A stretch of 64,000 bases of DNA from positions 4,664,001 through 4,728,000 of the forward strand of contig NZ_CP053346.1 in the NCBI RefSeq assembly GCF_013113735.1, written 5' to 3'. This document shows positions 52,745 to 61,490 of this stretch, piece by piece. Both the position numbers and the translations under genes were made by a program. Below the pieces are notes generated by a model, which had not been told where the DNA came from, did no database searches, and saw only the letters and a program-made list of their open reading frames with translations. Positions within the stretch are counted from its first letter, which is position 1, and every line of letters begins with the position of its first letter. This DNA is from Sphingomonas sp. AP4-R1. GTDB taxonomy: Bacteria > Pseudomonadota > Alphaproteobacteria > Sphingomonadales > Sphingomonadaceae.

Positions 52745-53866
52745 ATGCGGCCGCATCCCCTTCCCTCCCCGCTTTCCACCAATGAACGGCAGATTCTGGA
52801 TCTGATCCGGCGGCGGGAGACGATCCCGCGCGCGCGCATCGCCAATATCACCGGGCTCACCAGCGCCTCCGTGACCCGCATCACGCAGGGCATGGAGGAG
52901 CGAGGGTTGATCGAAGAGACCGAGGCGACCCGCAACGGACGCGGTCAGCCGGCCAAACCGCTGCGGTTGCGGGCGGCGGGAGGCTGCGCCATCGGTCTCA
53001 ACTTCTCTCACTCCACGGTCGATGCGGTGCTGCTGGATCTGGCAGGCAACATCCGCGCCGTTATCGACGCCCCGCTGGCCAATACGGCACTCGAGACGAT
53101 CGTCGAAACCTCGCAAAGCCTGTGCCATGATCTGCTGGCTCGCCATCCGGGAATCGGCGCGGCGATGGTCGGCGTCGGTGTCTCCGTGCCTGGCTATCGG
53201 TCTGAACGGCCCGACCGGTTTGCGCTTCATCCCACCTTTTCGTCGCTCCTGACCCGCAATCTGACGGAGGAGTTTCGCGGCTCGCTCGCCCAGCCCGTGA
53301 TGGTGGAGCGCGATGCGATCAGCGCGGCGGTTGGCGAGAGCCTGATCGGACATGGCCGCAACCGGACGAGCTTCGGCTTCGTCCATCTCGGCCACGGCAT
53401 CGGCGGCGCGCTCGTCCAGAACGGCGCCCCTATCTACGGAGCGCACGGCAATGCCGGTGGCATCGGCGATCTGTTTCCGCGTGATCGCCCGCGCCCGTCG
53501 GGCAGCGATTTGATCGAGGCGCTGCGGGACGCGGGGCTCGACGTGAGCGACTTCCGCGATCTTACCGCGTTCGTGCCGGGCATCTGCGATCCGCTGGATC
53601 GCTGGATCGAGCGGGCGGCGCGGGAATTGCGCGATGGGCTTGCCCTGTTCGCGCGGATCTTCGATCCCCACGCGATCATTCTCGGCGGTCGCCTGCCGCT
53701 GCCGATCTGCGAGCAACTCGTCCAGCGGATCACGGATCTGCCGCAACCAGCGACCTACACTGACAACCTGCCGCAGCCGGAGATCAAGGTCTCAACCCAT
53801 GGGCCGCTTTCCGGCGCGATCGGGGCGGCCTGCCTGCCGTTATACAGCCAGTTCTTCCTGCTGTAG
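52745..53866 (+). CDS. ROK-family transcriptional regulator
   Basis: A protein of about 373 residues with an N-terminal winged HTH (NERQILDLIRRRETIPRARI, ANITGLTSASVTRITQGMEE) and a C-terminal ROK sugar-kinase-like domain with GVGVSVPG, GFVHLGHGIGGALVQNGAPI and NAGGIGDLF. The usual ROK zinc cluster (CxCGxxGCxE) is absent; the loop reads PRDRPRPSGSDLIEA. The catalytic ExGH motif of kinases is also not conserved, consistent with a sensor. The start is uncertain: ATG 52745, or GTG 52727 six codons earlier. It sits 23 bp after the glycerophosphodiesterase and overlaps the convergent transporter gene by 27 bp, so it probably represses this locus until a sugar is bound. Confidence 0.85.
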   Translation: MRPHPLPSPLSTNERQILDLIRRRETIPRARIANITGLTSASVTRITQGMEERGLIEETEATRNGRGQPAKPLRLRAAGGCAIGLNFSHSTVDAVLLDLAGNIRAVIDAPLANTALETIVETSQSLCHDLLARHPGIGAAMVGVGVSVPGYRSERPDRFALHPTFSSLLTRNLTEEFRGSLAQPVMVERDAISAAVGESLIGHGRNRTSFGFVHLGHGIGGALVQNGAPIYGAHGNAGGIGDLFPRDRPRPSGSDLIEALRDAGLDVSDFRDLTAFVPGICDPLDRWIERAARELRDGLALFARIFDPHAIILGGRLPLPICEQLVQRITDLPQPATYTDNLPQPEIKVSTHGPLSGAIGAACLPLYSQFFLL

Positions 53867-55108
53867 ACTAGGCGTCCTGCCACGGCCGGCCTCGCGGACC
53901 AAGCGTTGCCAGAGCAGCACGCTGCCGATGGCGCCGCCGACGATGAGGGTCAGGATCGCCGACCGGCTCGCCGCTTCGCCTGCTACATACCCCTCCAGCA
54001 CCCGGCCGGTCAGCCAGCCGCCGACGACCATGCCCATCTTCGCTGCGAAGGCAAACAGCGCGAAGGCGGTGCCTCCGCTCCGCTGGTCCGGGTCGCCCGA
54101 CCTGCGGACACGCTCCGCCAGCACGTGCCACAGCAGCGTTGCAGATGCCGACAGGCTCGCCCCGTAGAGAGACGTCGTCGCCATCCGCACGAACGACAGG
54201 CCCGGCAACCATAGTGAAATCAGCGCCGTCACGACCAGCAGGGACATGGTCACCGCGAACCGGGATTCCTTGAGCCCGGTGGTCACGCGGGCGACCGCCA
54301 ACGGCCCGATCGTCATTCCTACCGTCAGCGCCACCATCAGGATCGGCGTGCCAGGAGACGGCGTGAAGATCAGCAGTCGCGCCAACAGATAGAGCAAGGC
54401 TGCATGCAAAGCGATGCCAAGCGCGAGCAGCAGGAATCCCTCCGGCAGATCAGTCTCTACCGGAGAGCCGGGAGACGATACCGCTTGGCGCTCCCCGGAT
54501 ATCGCTGCCAGATGGTCCGCAGAGAGGATAGCCAGGCCAGCGACGATGCCGGCGAGCAGGGCCTCCCGTCCTTCGAACGGCATTTGGTAACGGCCGATAA
54601 TGGTGAAAGTCAGGCCCGCCGTTGCGAGACGTGCTGCCGCGCCCATCGCCGCGTTCAGGGTGACGAGCCGCCGCACGCCGCCGGCATCGCCCGGCAGCCA
54701 CGCCATCAACATCGCTTGCGGCACGGCGACGCATTCGAAAGTGACCCTGAACAGGATGCTCCAGACGATCACCCAACGCGCATCGTGGACGGGCAGAAAC
54801 TGCAGGACGAAGAAGACGCCGCAGAAGAGCATTGCATAGCGCTGCCAGGCGAGAGCCGCACGACCTCGAATGCCAAAGCGGCGCATCACCCAGCCGACCG
54901 CCAGATCGCTGACCGCGCCTGCTCCGGCGACGATCGCCAGCAGCAAGCCAGTCAGTTCTCCCGCCAGATCCAGTTCGGCATGGGCGTGGAAGCCGAGTAC
55001 CATGTCTGAGAAGCACCAGACGAGGCTACGGAAGAACGCCGCCGCCGCGAACCAGCGGACATGGGATGCGCCCCCGAAACGGGCTGAGCGGCGTCGCCAC
55101 GGGATCAT
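53840..55108 (-). CDS. GPH-type (MelB-like) MFS sugar transporter
   Basis: A 422-residue protein with about twelve membrane helices (WFAAAAFFRSLVWCFSDMVL, LTGLLLAIVAGAGAVSDLAV, FLLLALGIALHAALLYLLAR and others). The helix 2 to loop motif GAGAVSDLAVGWVMRRFGIRGR resembles the D-x-x-x-G-x-x-x-D-x-T region of glycoside-pentoside-hexuronide:cation symporters. KMGMVVGGWLTGRVLEGYV near the C-terminus is also in that style. It overlaps the ROK gene end by 27 bp in convergent orientation. It most likely imports the sugar released by the GH43 enzyme. The GPH subfamily call is moderate. Confidence 0.75.
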   Translation of the reverse strand: MIPWRRRSARFGGASHVRWFAAAAFFRSLVWCFSDMVLGFHAHAELDLAGELTGLLLAIVAGAGAVSDLAVGWVMRRFGIRGRAALAWQRYAMLFCGVFFVLQFLPVHDARWVIVWSILFRVTFECVAVPQAMLMAWLPGDAGGVRRLVTLNAAMGAAARLATAGLTFTIIGRYQMPFEGREALLAGIVAGLAILSADHLAAISGERQAVSSPGSPVETDLPEGFLLLALGIALHAALLYLLARLLIFTPSPGTPILMVALTVGMTIGPLAVARVTTGLKESRFAVTMSLLVVTALISLWLPGLSFVRMATTSLYGASLSASATLLWHVLAERVRRSGDPDQRSGGTAFALFAFAAKMGMVVGGWLTGRVLEGYVAGEAASRSAILTLIVGGAIGSVLLWQRLVREAGRGRTPSLQQEELAV

Positions 55109-55370
55109 CGCGCCCGCCTATCCGAACAATGCGGCAGGATTCTTACCTATGTAGGCCATTCGAGTTGCGATGCGGCCGAGATTTCCGCGCACGACATGCC
55201 GGGCGTCGCCTGCCCGTTCGATCCTAAATGTCGATCGGGCCCAGGGTCAGCCCCCGGACAATGGAGACTGCTCTCACCAGAGCGGCACCTATCGGAGGCG
55301 CGAACTTCTGCGGCGACCGGCGCTAGATTAGCGGCCTTCCGCTGCAGGATAGCCGCCACAAAGACCCAGG

Positions 55371-55423
55371 ATCCGACAGTCCGAGCCCTCTATCGACTTC
55401 CCAACTTCGGCCGCTCGTTCACC
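55371..55423. repeat. Dispersed ~50-bp degenerate repeat, copy 7
   Basis: Its second half reads CTTCCCAACTTCGGCCGCTC then GTTCACC, matching CTTCCCGAAATCGGACATTCGTT of the copy at 60529. The first half is poorly preserved. Confidence 0.35.
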
Positions 55424-55499
55424 TCTCTGGCGGCGGGCGCGTTTGCGCGCGCCATCGAGGAGCTTGACCGAGGACGTGGCGCGATCACCGCTCCCATCC

Positions 55500-55585
55500 T
55501 GTTTCCCGCTCTAGAATATCCGTTTCAGCAGACCTGCGTTGGTCTTGCAGAGTCTGCCGCAGCCGCGTTCTCCACGGCATCCGCG
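55500..55585 (-). pseudogene. Relic of the 3' end of a poxB-like gene
   Basis: On the minus strand CKTNAGLLKRIF followed by a stop matches the PoxB C-terminus GKTNAGLLKRLF of the gene at 43854. A short DAVEN stretch in a shifted frame upstream matches DAVVE. The bases just beyond the stop also resemble the 43.8-kb flank (TAGAATATCCGTTTCAG against TTAGAACAGCCGTTTCAG). Nothing of the upstream catalytic regions remains. Confidence 0.6.
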
Positions 55586-55634
55586 AACGCCGGCTCTTCT
55601 CGCCGGACCGACGCGCGCCTATCGCGTGTCGGCG

Positions 55635-56570
55635 ATGACCCATTTGGAAGATCTTGCGGTTCTCGTCCGCATAGAAGCTTCGGGCAGCCTATCGCAGGCG
55701 GCTCGTGATCTCGGCATTTCGCTCACGGTCGTATCCAAGCGGCTTGCCCGATTGGAACAGATGCTGGGCGCTCGACTGGTCAACCGATCGACCCGCAGCG
55801 TAAGTCTCACGGCAGACGGCCAGACTCTGCTTCCCCGCGCTCTGGATATCCTCGCGCGCGTCGAGGAGGCACAGGCTGCCGTCCAGTCCGGTCGCACCGA
55901 AGCCTCGGGCATTCTGCGCGTCACGGCGACGGTGGCTTTCGCCTGCGGACAGATCGCTCCGAGACTGGGTCGCCTGATGGCGCTCAACCCGGATTTGCGG
56001 ATCCACCTCCTGTCTACGGACAAGATGCTGGATATCGTCGAGGACAATATCGACGTGGCGATCCGGCAGGCGATCCTGCCCGATTCCAATCTCATCTCCC
56101 GCGTGATCGCTCCGGACCGGCGCGTGCTGGTCGCATCGCCCCTTTATGTCGATCGTCATGGCGCGCCCGAGCGACCGCAGGATCTGGCGCATCATCGTTG
56201 CATCGTTCTCGGCGATCCGCCGGTGACGATGTGGCGCTTCCAGCGTGGCGGCACCAAGATCACGGTCGAAGTGGGCTGGACGATGCTCGCCAATGATGGC
56301 GCCGCCGCCCATGCCGCCTGTCTCGGCGGCGCCGGCATCGCGCTCAAGTCCATCTGGGATTCGCGCGAGGACTTGGAACAAGGTCGGCTGATCGAATTGC
56401 TGCCGGGCTGGACCGCCCCCTCGATGCCGATCCGAGCCGTGTTCGCATCGCGCGGCCACCAACCAGCCCGTATCCGCGCCTTCACCGACTTCCTGCAGGA
56501 AGAATTGCGCGCGGAAGTCCTCAAACATCCGACGATCGAGTTCGCGCTGGATCGATCCTTCGCGATTTGA
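55635..56570 (+). CDS. LysR-type transcriptional regulator
   Basis: A 311-residue LysR protein. The N-terminal HTH reads LEDLAVLVRIEASGSLSQAA, RDLGISLTVVSKRLARLEQM and LGARLVNRSTRSVSLTADGQ. The effector domain contains GILRVTATVAFACGQIAPRL and DNIDVAIRQAILPDSNLISR, typical of the CrgA/YafC-like branch. ATG 55635 gives the normal length; the frame is open to 55539 but that part overlaps the poxB relic. It lies 107 bp upstream of, and in line with, the dehydrogenase operon (56678-60318), its probable target. Confidence 0.92.
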   Translation: MTHLEDLAVLVRIEASGSLSQAARDLGISLTVVSKRLARLEQMLGARLVNRSTRSVSLTADGQTLLPRALDILARVEEAQAAVQSGRTEASGILRVTATVAFACGQIAPRLGRLMALNPDLRIHLLSTDKMLDIVEDNIDVAIRQAILPDSNLISRVIAPDRRVLVASPLYVDRHGAPERPQDLAHHRCIVLGDPPVTMWRFQRGGTKITVEVGWTMLANDGAAAHAACLGGAGIALKSIWDSREDLEQGRLIELLPGWTAPSMPIRAVFASRGHQPARIRAFTDFLQEELRAEVLKHPTIEFALDRSFAI

Positions 56571-56677
56571 CGGAACACAATCTCCAAATCGAGAAGGATG
56601 CCGGTCTGGCAAGCTGAGAGCCGCAGGCCTATGGCCCCCCGGCCCTTTTTGGGCGAGACAAGATCAGGACACATTTC

Positions 56678-57301
56678 ATGGACCAGACTGCGGCGGTGCC
56701 TGCAGCGTCTTCGCTTTCGCTGAAGCGACGCAGCCTTTTTCTCGGCATCGGCACCACCGCCCTGATGGCCGGAATGGGCCTGAGCATCGCCACGGCCGCT
56801 CCCTCGTCCGCCGGTGCGCCCAGCACCGCCTTCGTCGAGATCAGCCGGTTCGTGACCGGATCGCATCTCGACGATGCCAGTGCGGTCGGCCGCGCGTGGG
56901 AACAGCTCGTGAAGCTGGATGCGGACTTCCCCGATGCCGTGCAGAAGCTGTCGGACGCGATAAAGCAGGCGCAGCTGGCCTCGATGGCGGCCTTCATGGC
57001 CTCGCCGCTCGCCAAGAATGACGCGCTGACCAAGACCGCCTCCACGATCGTCTCGGCTTTCTATCTCGGCTTCACCGGCACGCCCGTCGCGCACCGCGCC
57101 ACCGACGATACCGGCTTCGTCACCTTCGCCGGCGCACTGATGTGGCGCCCGACGATCGACAATACGGTAATCCCCACCTTCGCGCGCGGCGGCACCGATT
57201 ACTGGGTCCAGCCGCCCGCCGGCATCCCCGTTCCGAAGGGGCCGCAGGGCCAGCCCGAGTGGCAGGGCTCCGCCTCCTCTCCGAAATCCTCGAAAGCATA
57301 A
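56678..57301 (+). CDS. FAD-dependent sugar/polyol dehydrogenase, small (Tat-signal) subunit
   Basis: A 207-residue accessory subunit of the sorbitol/fructose dehydrogenase family. A twin-arginine signal (SLKRRSLFLGIGTTALMAGM) would carry the folded flavoprotein partner across the inner membrane. The rest shows the family pattern: FVEISRFVTGSHLDDASAVG near the start and AHRATDDTGFVTFAGALMWR with DYWVQPPAG near the end. It is followed after 1 bp by the large subunit and then the cytochrome c subunit, giving the standard S-L-C order. Confidence 0.9.
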   Translation: MDQTAAVPAASSLSLKRRSLFLGIGTTALMAGMGLSIATAAPSSAGAPSTAFVEISRFVTGSHLDDASAVGRAWEQLVKLDADFPDAVQKLSDAIKQAQLASMAAFMASPLAKNDALTKTASTIVSAFYLGFTGTPVAHRATDDTGFVTFAGALMWRPTIDNTVIPTFARGGTDYWVQPPAGIPVPKGPQGQPEWQGSASSPKSSKA

Positions 57302-57302
57302 C

Positions 57303-58892
57303 ATGGCAGAGACCTATGATGCCGACGTGATCGTCGTCGGCTCCGGCGCTTTGGGCTCCAACGCCGCCTATGAGTTGGCCAAGGCCGGCAAGTCCGTGAT
57401 CCTGCTGGAGGCGGGCATCCGCATCCCGCGCTGGAAGATCGTCGAGAACAGCCGCAACAGTTCGCGCCGCGACAATTACAATGCGCCCTATCCGAACATG
57501 GCCTGGGCCCACACCTCCTATGAGGAGGAGTATCTCGAGAATACCGGTCCGTTCGATTTCCGGCCCGGCATGCTCAAGCTCGTCGGCGGCACCACCTGGC
57601 ACTGGGCGGCGGCCTGCTGGCGCTATCTGCCGAACGACATGAAGCTGAAGACGCTCTATGGCGTCGGGCGCGACTGGCCGATCGATTATGATACACTGGA
57701 GCCTTACTACCAACGCGCCGAGGAAGCGCTCGGCGTGGTCGGCTCGAACGAGCAGGATCAGAGCGGCCAGGGCGGCTCGGCTTTCCCGCCGCGCTCCAAG
57801 CCCTATCCGTTGCCGCCCGAGGGCAAGACCTATCTGTTCCAGCGGATGGAGGCGCGCCTCTCGCCGCTCGGCTTCAACTTCGTGCACGAACCCAATGCGC
57901 GCGTGACCGAGCCCTATGACGGTCGCCCAGCCTGTGCGGGCAACAACAATTGCATGCCCGTCTGCCCGATCGGCGCCATGTATTCCGGCAATTTCCACGC
58001 CGATCATGCCGAACGCGCGGGCGCCAAGCTGATCGTCGACGCCACCGCCTACAAGCTGGAGAAGGCCGCCGACGGCAAGATCGCGGCGGTCCACTACAAA
58101 TCCTCCAAGGGCGACGATGTGCGCCTGACCGCGCGCTACTTCATCGTCGCCGCCAACGGCCTCGAGACGCCCAAGCTGCTGCTGATCTCGGACGTCGCCA
58201 ACTCGTCCGATCAGGTCGGGCGCAACCTGATGGATCATAGCGGCATCGGCATGCACTTCCTGGCCGACGAGCAGCTGTGGCCCGGTCGCGGTGCCGTGCA
58301 ACAGGGCGGCATCTTCAACCGTCGCGATGGCGAGCATCGCAAGCATTATGCCGCGATCAAGCATGCGCTGGCCAACAACGCGCCCAATCCGGCCGTCACC
58401 GCGCGCCTCATCAAGATGGGCGTGATGGGACCGGAGCTGGACCGCCGCATCCGCGACGAGGCCTCGCGCTGGGTGGACGTCTCCACCGTGTTCGAAATGC
58501 TGCCCCACGCCACCAATCGCGTGCAGGCCCATGCCGCGCGCCGCGACGCGCTCGGCATCCCGACGCTGACCGTCCACTATGATTTCGACGATTATGTGCG
58601 CGCCGGCCGCGCCGTGGCGGTCGATGACTTCCACACCTTCGCCAAGACGATGAACGGCGAGATCATCGACATCAGCGACGGTTTCCAGAATCGCGACCAT
58701 ATCATGGGCACGGTGCTCATGGGCGCCGACCCCAAGGACTCGGTGGTCGACGGCGATTGTCGCACGCACGACCATTCGAACCTGTTCCTGGCGACCACGG
58801 GTGTGATCCCGGCATCCGGCGTCATCAATCCCACGCTGACCGGTGTCGCGCTCGCGATCCGGGCGGCCGACATCATTGCGCGAGAGATCTGA
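57303..58892 (+). CDS. FAD-dependent sugar/polyol dehydrogenase, large GMC subunit
   Basis: A 529-residue GMC flavoprotein, the catalytic subunit of a membrane-bound dehydrogenase. FAD binds at VIVVGSGALGSNAAYELAKA. The cysteine group CAGNNNCMPVCPIGAMYSG matches the 3Fe-4S site of FAD-glucose, fructose and sorbitol dehydrogenases. LVGGTTWHWAAACWRYLP is the flavin-covering loop, and the C-terminus has GVIPASGVINPTLTGVALAI with the catalytic histidine region TTGVIP and THDHSNLFLATT. It is exported with the Tat subunit and passes electrons to the downstream cytochrome. The substrate may be gluconate, sorbitol or another polyol. Confidence 0.93.
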   Translation: MAETYDADVIVVGSGALGSNAAYELAKAGKSVILLEAGIRIPRWKIVENSRNSSRRDNYNAPYPNMAWAHTSYEEEYLENTGPFDFRPGMLKLVGGTTWHWAAACWRYLPNDMKLKTLYGVGRDWPIDYDTLEPYYQRAEEALGVVGSNEQDQSGQGGSAFPPRSKPYPLPPEGKTYLFQRMEARLSPLGFNFVHEPNARVTEPYDGRPACAGNNNCMPVCPIGAMYSGNFHADHAERAGAKLIVDATAYKLEKAADGKIAAVHYKSSKGDDVRLTARYFIVAANGLETPKLLLISDVANSSDQVGRNLMDHSGIGMHFLADEQLWPGRGAVQQGGIFNRRDGEHRKHYAAIKHALANNAPNPAVTARLIKMGVMGPELDRRIRDEASRWVDVSTVFEMLPHATNRVQAHAARRDALGIPTLTVHYDFDDYVRAGRAVAVDDFHTFAKTMNGEIIDISDGFQNRDHIMGTVLMGADPKDSVVDGDCRTHDHSNLFLATTGVIPASGVINPTLTGVALAIRAADIIAREI

Positions 58893-58896
58893 GCCC

Positions 58897-60318
58897 ATGC
58901 GTATCTCCGCTCTTCCTCTCACCGTCTTCGCCGGTTTCCTGCTCGGCGCGCCGGCCCTGCAGGCGCAGGCACCCGATCCGCAGATCGCGCGCGGCGAATA
59001 TCTCGCCCGCGCCGGCGATTGCGGCGCCTGCCATCGCGAGCCCGAGGCCGGTGGCCCGGCCTATGCCGGCGGCTATGCGATCGCCTCGCCCATGGGCGAT
59101 ATCGTCGCGCCGAACATCACGCCTTCGAAGACGGCGGGCATCGGCAACTGGAGCTTCGCGGATTTCGATCGCGCGATGCGGAAGGGCGAGCGACCCGACG
59201 GCGCCAAGCTCTACCCGGCCATGCCCTATACCGATTATCAGGGCCTGACCGATGGGGACATGCACGCGCTCTACGCCTATTTCATGAAGGGCGTGGCGCC
59301 GGCGGACAATGTCCCGGCCAAGACGAAGTTGCCCTTCCCGTTCAATCTGCGTTTCATCATGGGCCCGTGGAACTGGATGTTCCGATCGGACAAGCCGTTC
59401 AAGGCGACCGAGGGGCTCAACCAGCAGGCGCAGCGCGGCCAGTATCTGGTCGAGACGCTCGGCCATTGCGGATCCTGCCACACGCCGCGCAACCTGCTGA
59501 TGGCAGAGAAGGGCGATCAGGCCCTGTCCGGCGGCGAGATCGGCGGCTGGCATGCCCCCAACATCACCTCCGATCCCGTCAGCGGCGTCGGTGGCTGGAG
59601 CCAGGACGAGATCGTCACCTATCTCCGCAACGGCCATGTGCCCGGCAAGGGCGTCGCCGCCGGCGGCATGGGCGAGGCGGTCGAGCATTCGCTGCGCCAT
59701 CTGTCGCAGGACGATCTGGCCGCGATCGCGGCCTATCTGAAAGCCGGCAAGCCGATCCGCGATCCGCGCGAAACCCGCCCGGCCTTCGGCTGGACCGGCC
59801 GGGGCCCACTGCCCGTCTCCGCTTATGAGGTGGGCGACAAGCAGGATCAGGCCGCGCTCGCAAACAGCAGCACGACCGATGGCGCCACACTGTATGCCGA
59901 CGCCTGCGGCGCCTGCCACCAGCTGAACGCCAAGGGCACGAAGGACGGCTTCTATCCGTCGCTTGCCAACAGCACCGCGACCGGCGCGATCAATCCGTCG
60001 AACCTGATCATGACGATCCTGACGGGCGTGAACCGGGAGGGCGCCGACGGCCATGCGTTCATGCCGGCCTTCGCCGCCGATCTGAACGACGCGCAGGTGG
60101 CCGCCGTCGCCAATCACGTTCTGACGCGCTTCGGCCGCCCCGATACGAAGGTGACCGCCGCAATGGTCGCGGAAGCCCGCCAGGGCGGCGCGAAGCCACT
60201 GCTGCTGAAGATCATGCCCTGGCTGTTCGTGGCGGGCGCGGTCATCCTCGTCCTGATCGCAGCGGGCGTCATCCGCCGCCGCGGCGCCGCCGCCCGCCGT
60301 TCGGGCGCAACGGTCTGA
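58897..60318 (+). CDS. Membrane-bound triheme cytochrome c subunit
   Basis: A 473-residue cytochrome subunit. A signal peptide (LPLTVFAGFLLGAPALQAQA) is followed by three CxxCH heme sites: CGACH at 42-46, CGSCH near 191 and CGACH near 337. Each has a distal methionine-containing segment. The C-terminal helix WLFVAGAVILVLIAAGVI followed by RRRGAAARR anchors it in the inner membrane. ATG 58897, 5 bp after the large-subunit stop, is preferred because the signal peptide starts there. It relays electrons from the periplasmic flavoprotein to ubiquinone or a terminal oxidase. Confidence 0.93.
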   Translation: MRISALPLTVFAGFLLGAPALQAQAPDPQIARGEYLARAGDCGACHREPEAGGPAYAGGYAIASPMGDIVAPNITPSKTAGIGNWSFADFDRAMRKGERPDGAKLYPAMPYTDYQGLTDGDMHALYAYFMKGVAPADNVPAKTKLPFPFNLRFIMGPWNWMFRSDKPFKATEGLNQQAQRGQYLVETLGHCGSCHTPRNLLMAEKGDQALSGGEIGGWHAPNITSDPVSGVGGWSQDEIVTYLRNGHVPGKGVAAGGMGEAVEHSLRHLSQDDLAAIAAYLKAGKPIRDPRETRPAFGWTGRGPLPVSAYEVGDKQDQAALANSSTTDGATLYADACGACHQLNAKGTKDGFYPSLANSTATGAINPSNLIMTILTGVNREGADGHAFMPAFAADLNDAQVAAVANHVLTRFGRPDTKVTAAMVAEARQGGAKPLLLKIMPWLFVAGAVILVLIAAGVIRRRGAAARRSGATV

Positions 60319-60353
60319 TCGACGTGCTGCCCTTCTCCGTCGATCAGGGCGTT

Positions 60354-60470
60354 CACGAAATGGCGGAAGAAGTCGTGTGGCTATTGAACAGCCCCGCACG
60401 GCTTGTCACGTCGCAGCGCAGGGATTTCCGGCTGATCGAAGGCGATACGACACGACCGCTCCGGAAATAG
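60354..60470 (+). pseudogene. Possible relic of a short-chain dehydrogenase C-terminus
   Basis: The frame HEMAEEVVWLLNSPARLVTS resembles the SDR tail pattern EEMAEAVVWLLSPAASYVTG. After it the expected GxxLxVDGG glycine motif is replaced by RRDFRLIEGDTTRP and a stop. Only about 20 residues match, so this is a weak call. Confidence 0.3.
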
Positions 60471-60528
60471 TGGCGACGAAAAAATGCGTCGAGTTCGTCT
60501 GAACGGTGCTCCGACCGGCTCGACCCAA

Positions 60529-60580
60529 TTGCGGACGTTCAACAACCCCTATCCGCTTCCCGAAATCGGACATTCGTTAA
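60529..60580. repeat. Dispersed ~50-bp degenerate repeat, copy 8
   Basis: TTGCGGACGTTCAACAA, then CTTCCCGAAATCGGACATTC and GTTAA. This is one of the best-preserved copies and shows both halves clearly. Confidence 0.45.
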
Positions 60581-60640
60581 TCCGATACGTATCACCGACG
60601 CTAAAGCTGCGCTGCGTCGAGCTCGGGGCTTCAAGGAGTT

Positions 60641-61462
60641 TCAATCAGGCAGATCTCCAAGCAGTTTCCCCATATCAATTTCCGCCTCACGCGACTGGAA
60701 TCCGCGTCCGATCGCATCATGAATGCGGCGCTGGGCGGTGGTCTGGGTCACACCTTCACCAAACAGATCGGAATCGCGCCGGAAATCCTCGACAGGCGCG
60801 AGCGAGATTGCATTGACCCGCTCTTTTACGATGACGTGACCAGAGGCGGGCATGCGTGCGATGCGATGCGCGAGCCTCGTGACGAACGATCCAATCTCGT
60901 CCTTGTCGAGGCTACGATTGAGCCAGCCATAACGCTCGGCCAGATCGGCGTCGTAATCGTCGGCGCTCAGCAGGATCTCCAGCGCACGGCCGCGCCCGAG
61001 CATGCGGACAAGATGCTGCGCGCCACCCCCGCCGGGGATCAACCCGAACCCAGCTTCATTCTGCGCGAGTATCGCCCGGCCGCGCGCGCCGAAGCGCATA
61101 TCACAATTGAGGACGAACTCGCTGCCCGCGCCACGCGCACGGCCTTCGATCTGGGCGATCGTGACTGCCTTCGTCTCGGCAAGCCTGCGGAACAGCAGCG
61201 CGATCGAAGCCTCACCCGTCAGCTTTGCCGCTTCCGCCCGATAGGCATTCACCTTCGTGACGTCGACATGCGAGATGAAGAAGTCCGGATCGGCGCTACG
61301 GAAGACCGCGACACGGTAAGGCTCGCCGCGATCCAGCACCTCGATCAACGAAACAAGATCTCGCACGAGTTCAGGCCCGATCAGGTTCATCGGCGGCGCA
61401 TCAATGGTGACGAACAGGACGGCGCCCTGGGCTTCCAGTCGGAGAGTTTGATAGTCGTGCAT
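60641..61462 (-). CDS. Enoyl-CoA hydratase/isomerase family protein
   Basis: A 273-residue crotonase-fold protein. The oxyanion-hole region ARGAGSEFVLNCDMRFGARG, and both glutamates used for water addition, NEAGFGLIPGGGGAQ and ALEILLSADDY, are present. The tail is the usual mixed helix. It is the last of three minus-strand genes with two alpha/beta hydrolases (gaps 28 and 24 bp). It could hydrate an unsaturated acyl-CoA, but the association with hydrolases is not a standard beta-oxidation context, so the exact role is open. Confidence 0.82.
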   Translation of the reverse strand: MHDYQTLRLEAQGAVLFVTIDAPPMNLIGPELVRDLVSLIEVLDRGEPYRVAVFRSADPDFFISHVDVTKVNAYRAEAAKLTGEASIALLFRRLAETKAVTIAQIEGRARGAGSEFVLNCDMRFGARGRAILAQNEAGFGLIPGGGGAQHLVRMLGRGRALEILLSADDYDADLAERYGWLNRSLDKDEIGSFVTRLAHRIARMPASGHVIVKERVNAISLAPVEDFRRDSDLFGEGVTQTTAQRRIHDAIGRGFQSREAEIDMGKLLGDLPD

Positions 61463-61490
61463 CGATAGACTCCTCGCCCAGTGTATCGGC

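Larger units (their letters stand above)
55109..55634. other. Intergenic region with a dispersed repeat and a poxB relic
   Basis: The 526 bp between the divergent transporter and LysR genes contain no intact gene. A degenerate dispersed-repeat copy lies near 55371-55423, and a relic of a poxB-like 3' end at about 55500-55585. Confidence 0.5.
60319..60640. other. Intergenic region with a possible SDR tail relic and a dispersed repeat
   Basis: The 322 bp between the cytochrome gene and the convergent enoyl-CoA hydratase contain no intact gene. A hairpin CTGATCGACG/CGTCGATCAG (60316-60348) follows the cytochrome stop. A short plus-strand frame resembles an SDR C-terminus (60354-60470), and a dispersed-repeat copy lies at 60529-60580. 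Confidence 0.5.

Noticed and set aside
57120..58922. A 600-codon minus-strand open frame over the GMC large subunit
   Set aside because: The plus-strand gene has intact FAD and Fe-S motifs; the antisense translation is repetitive in G, R, D, A and V without recognisable structure.
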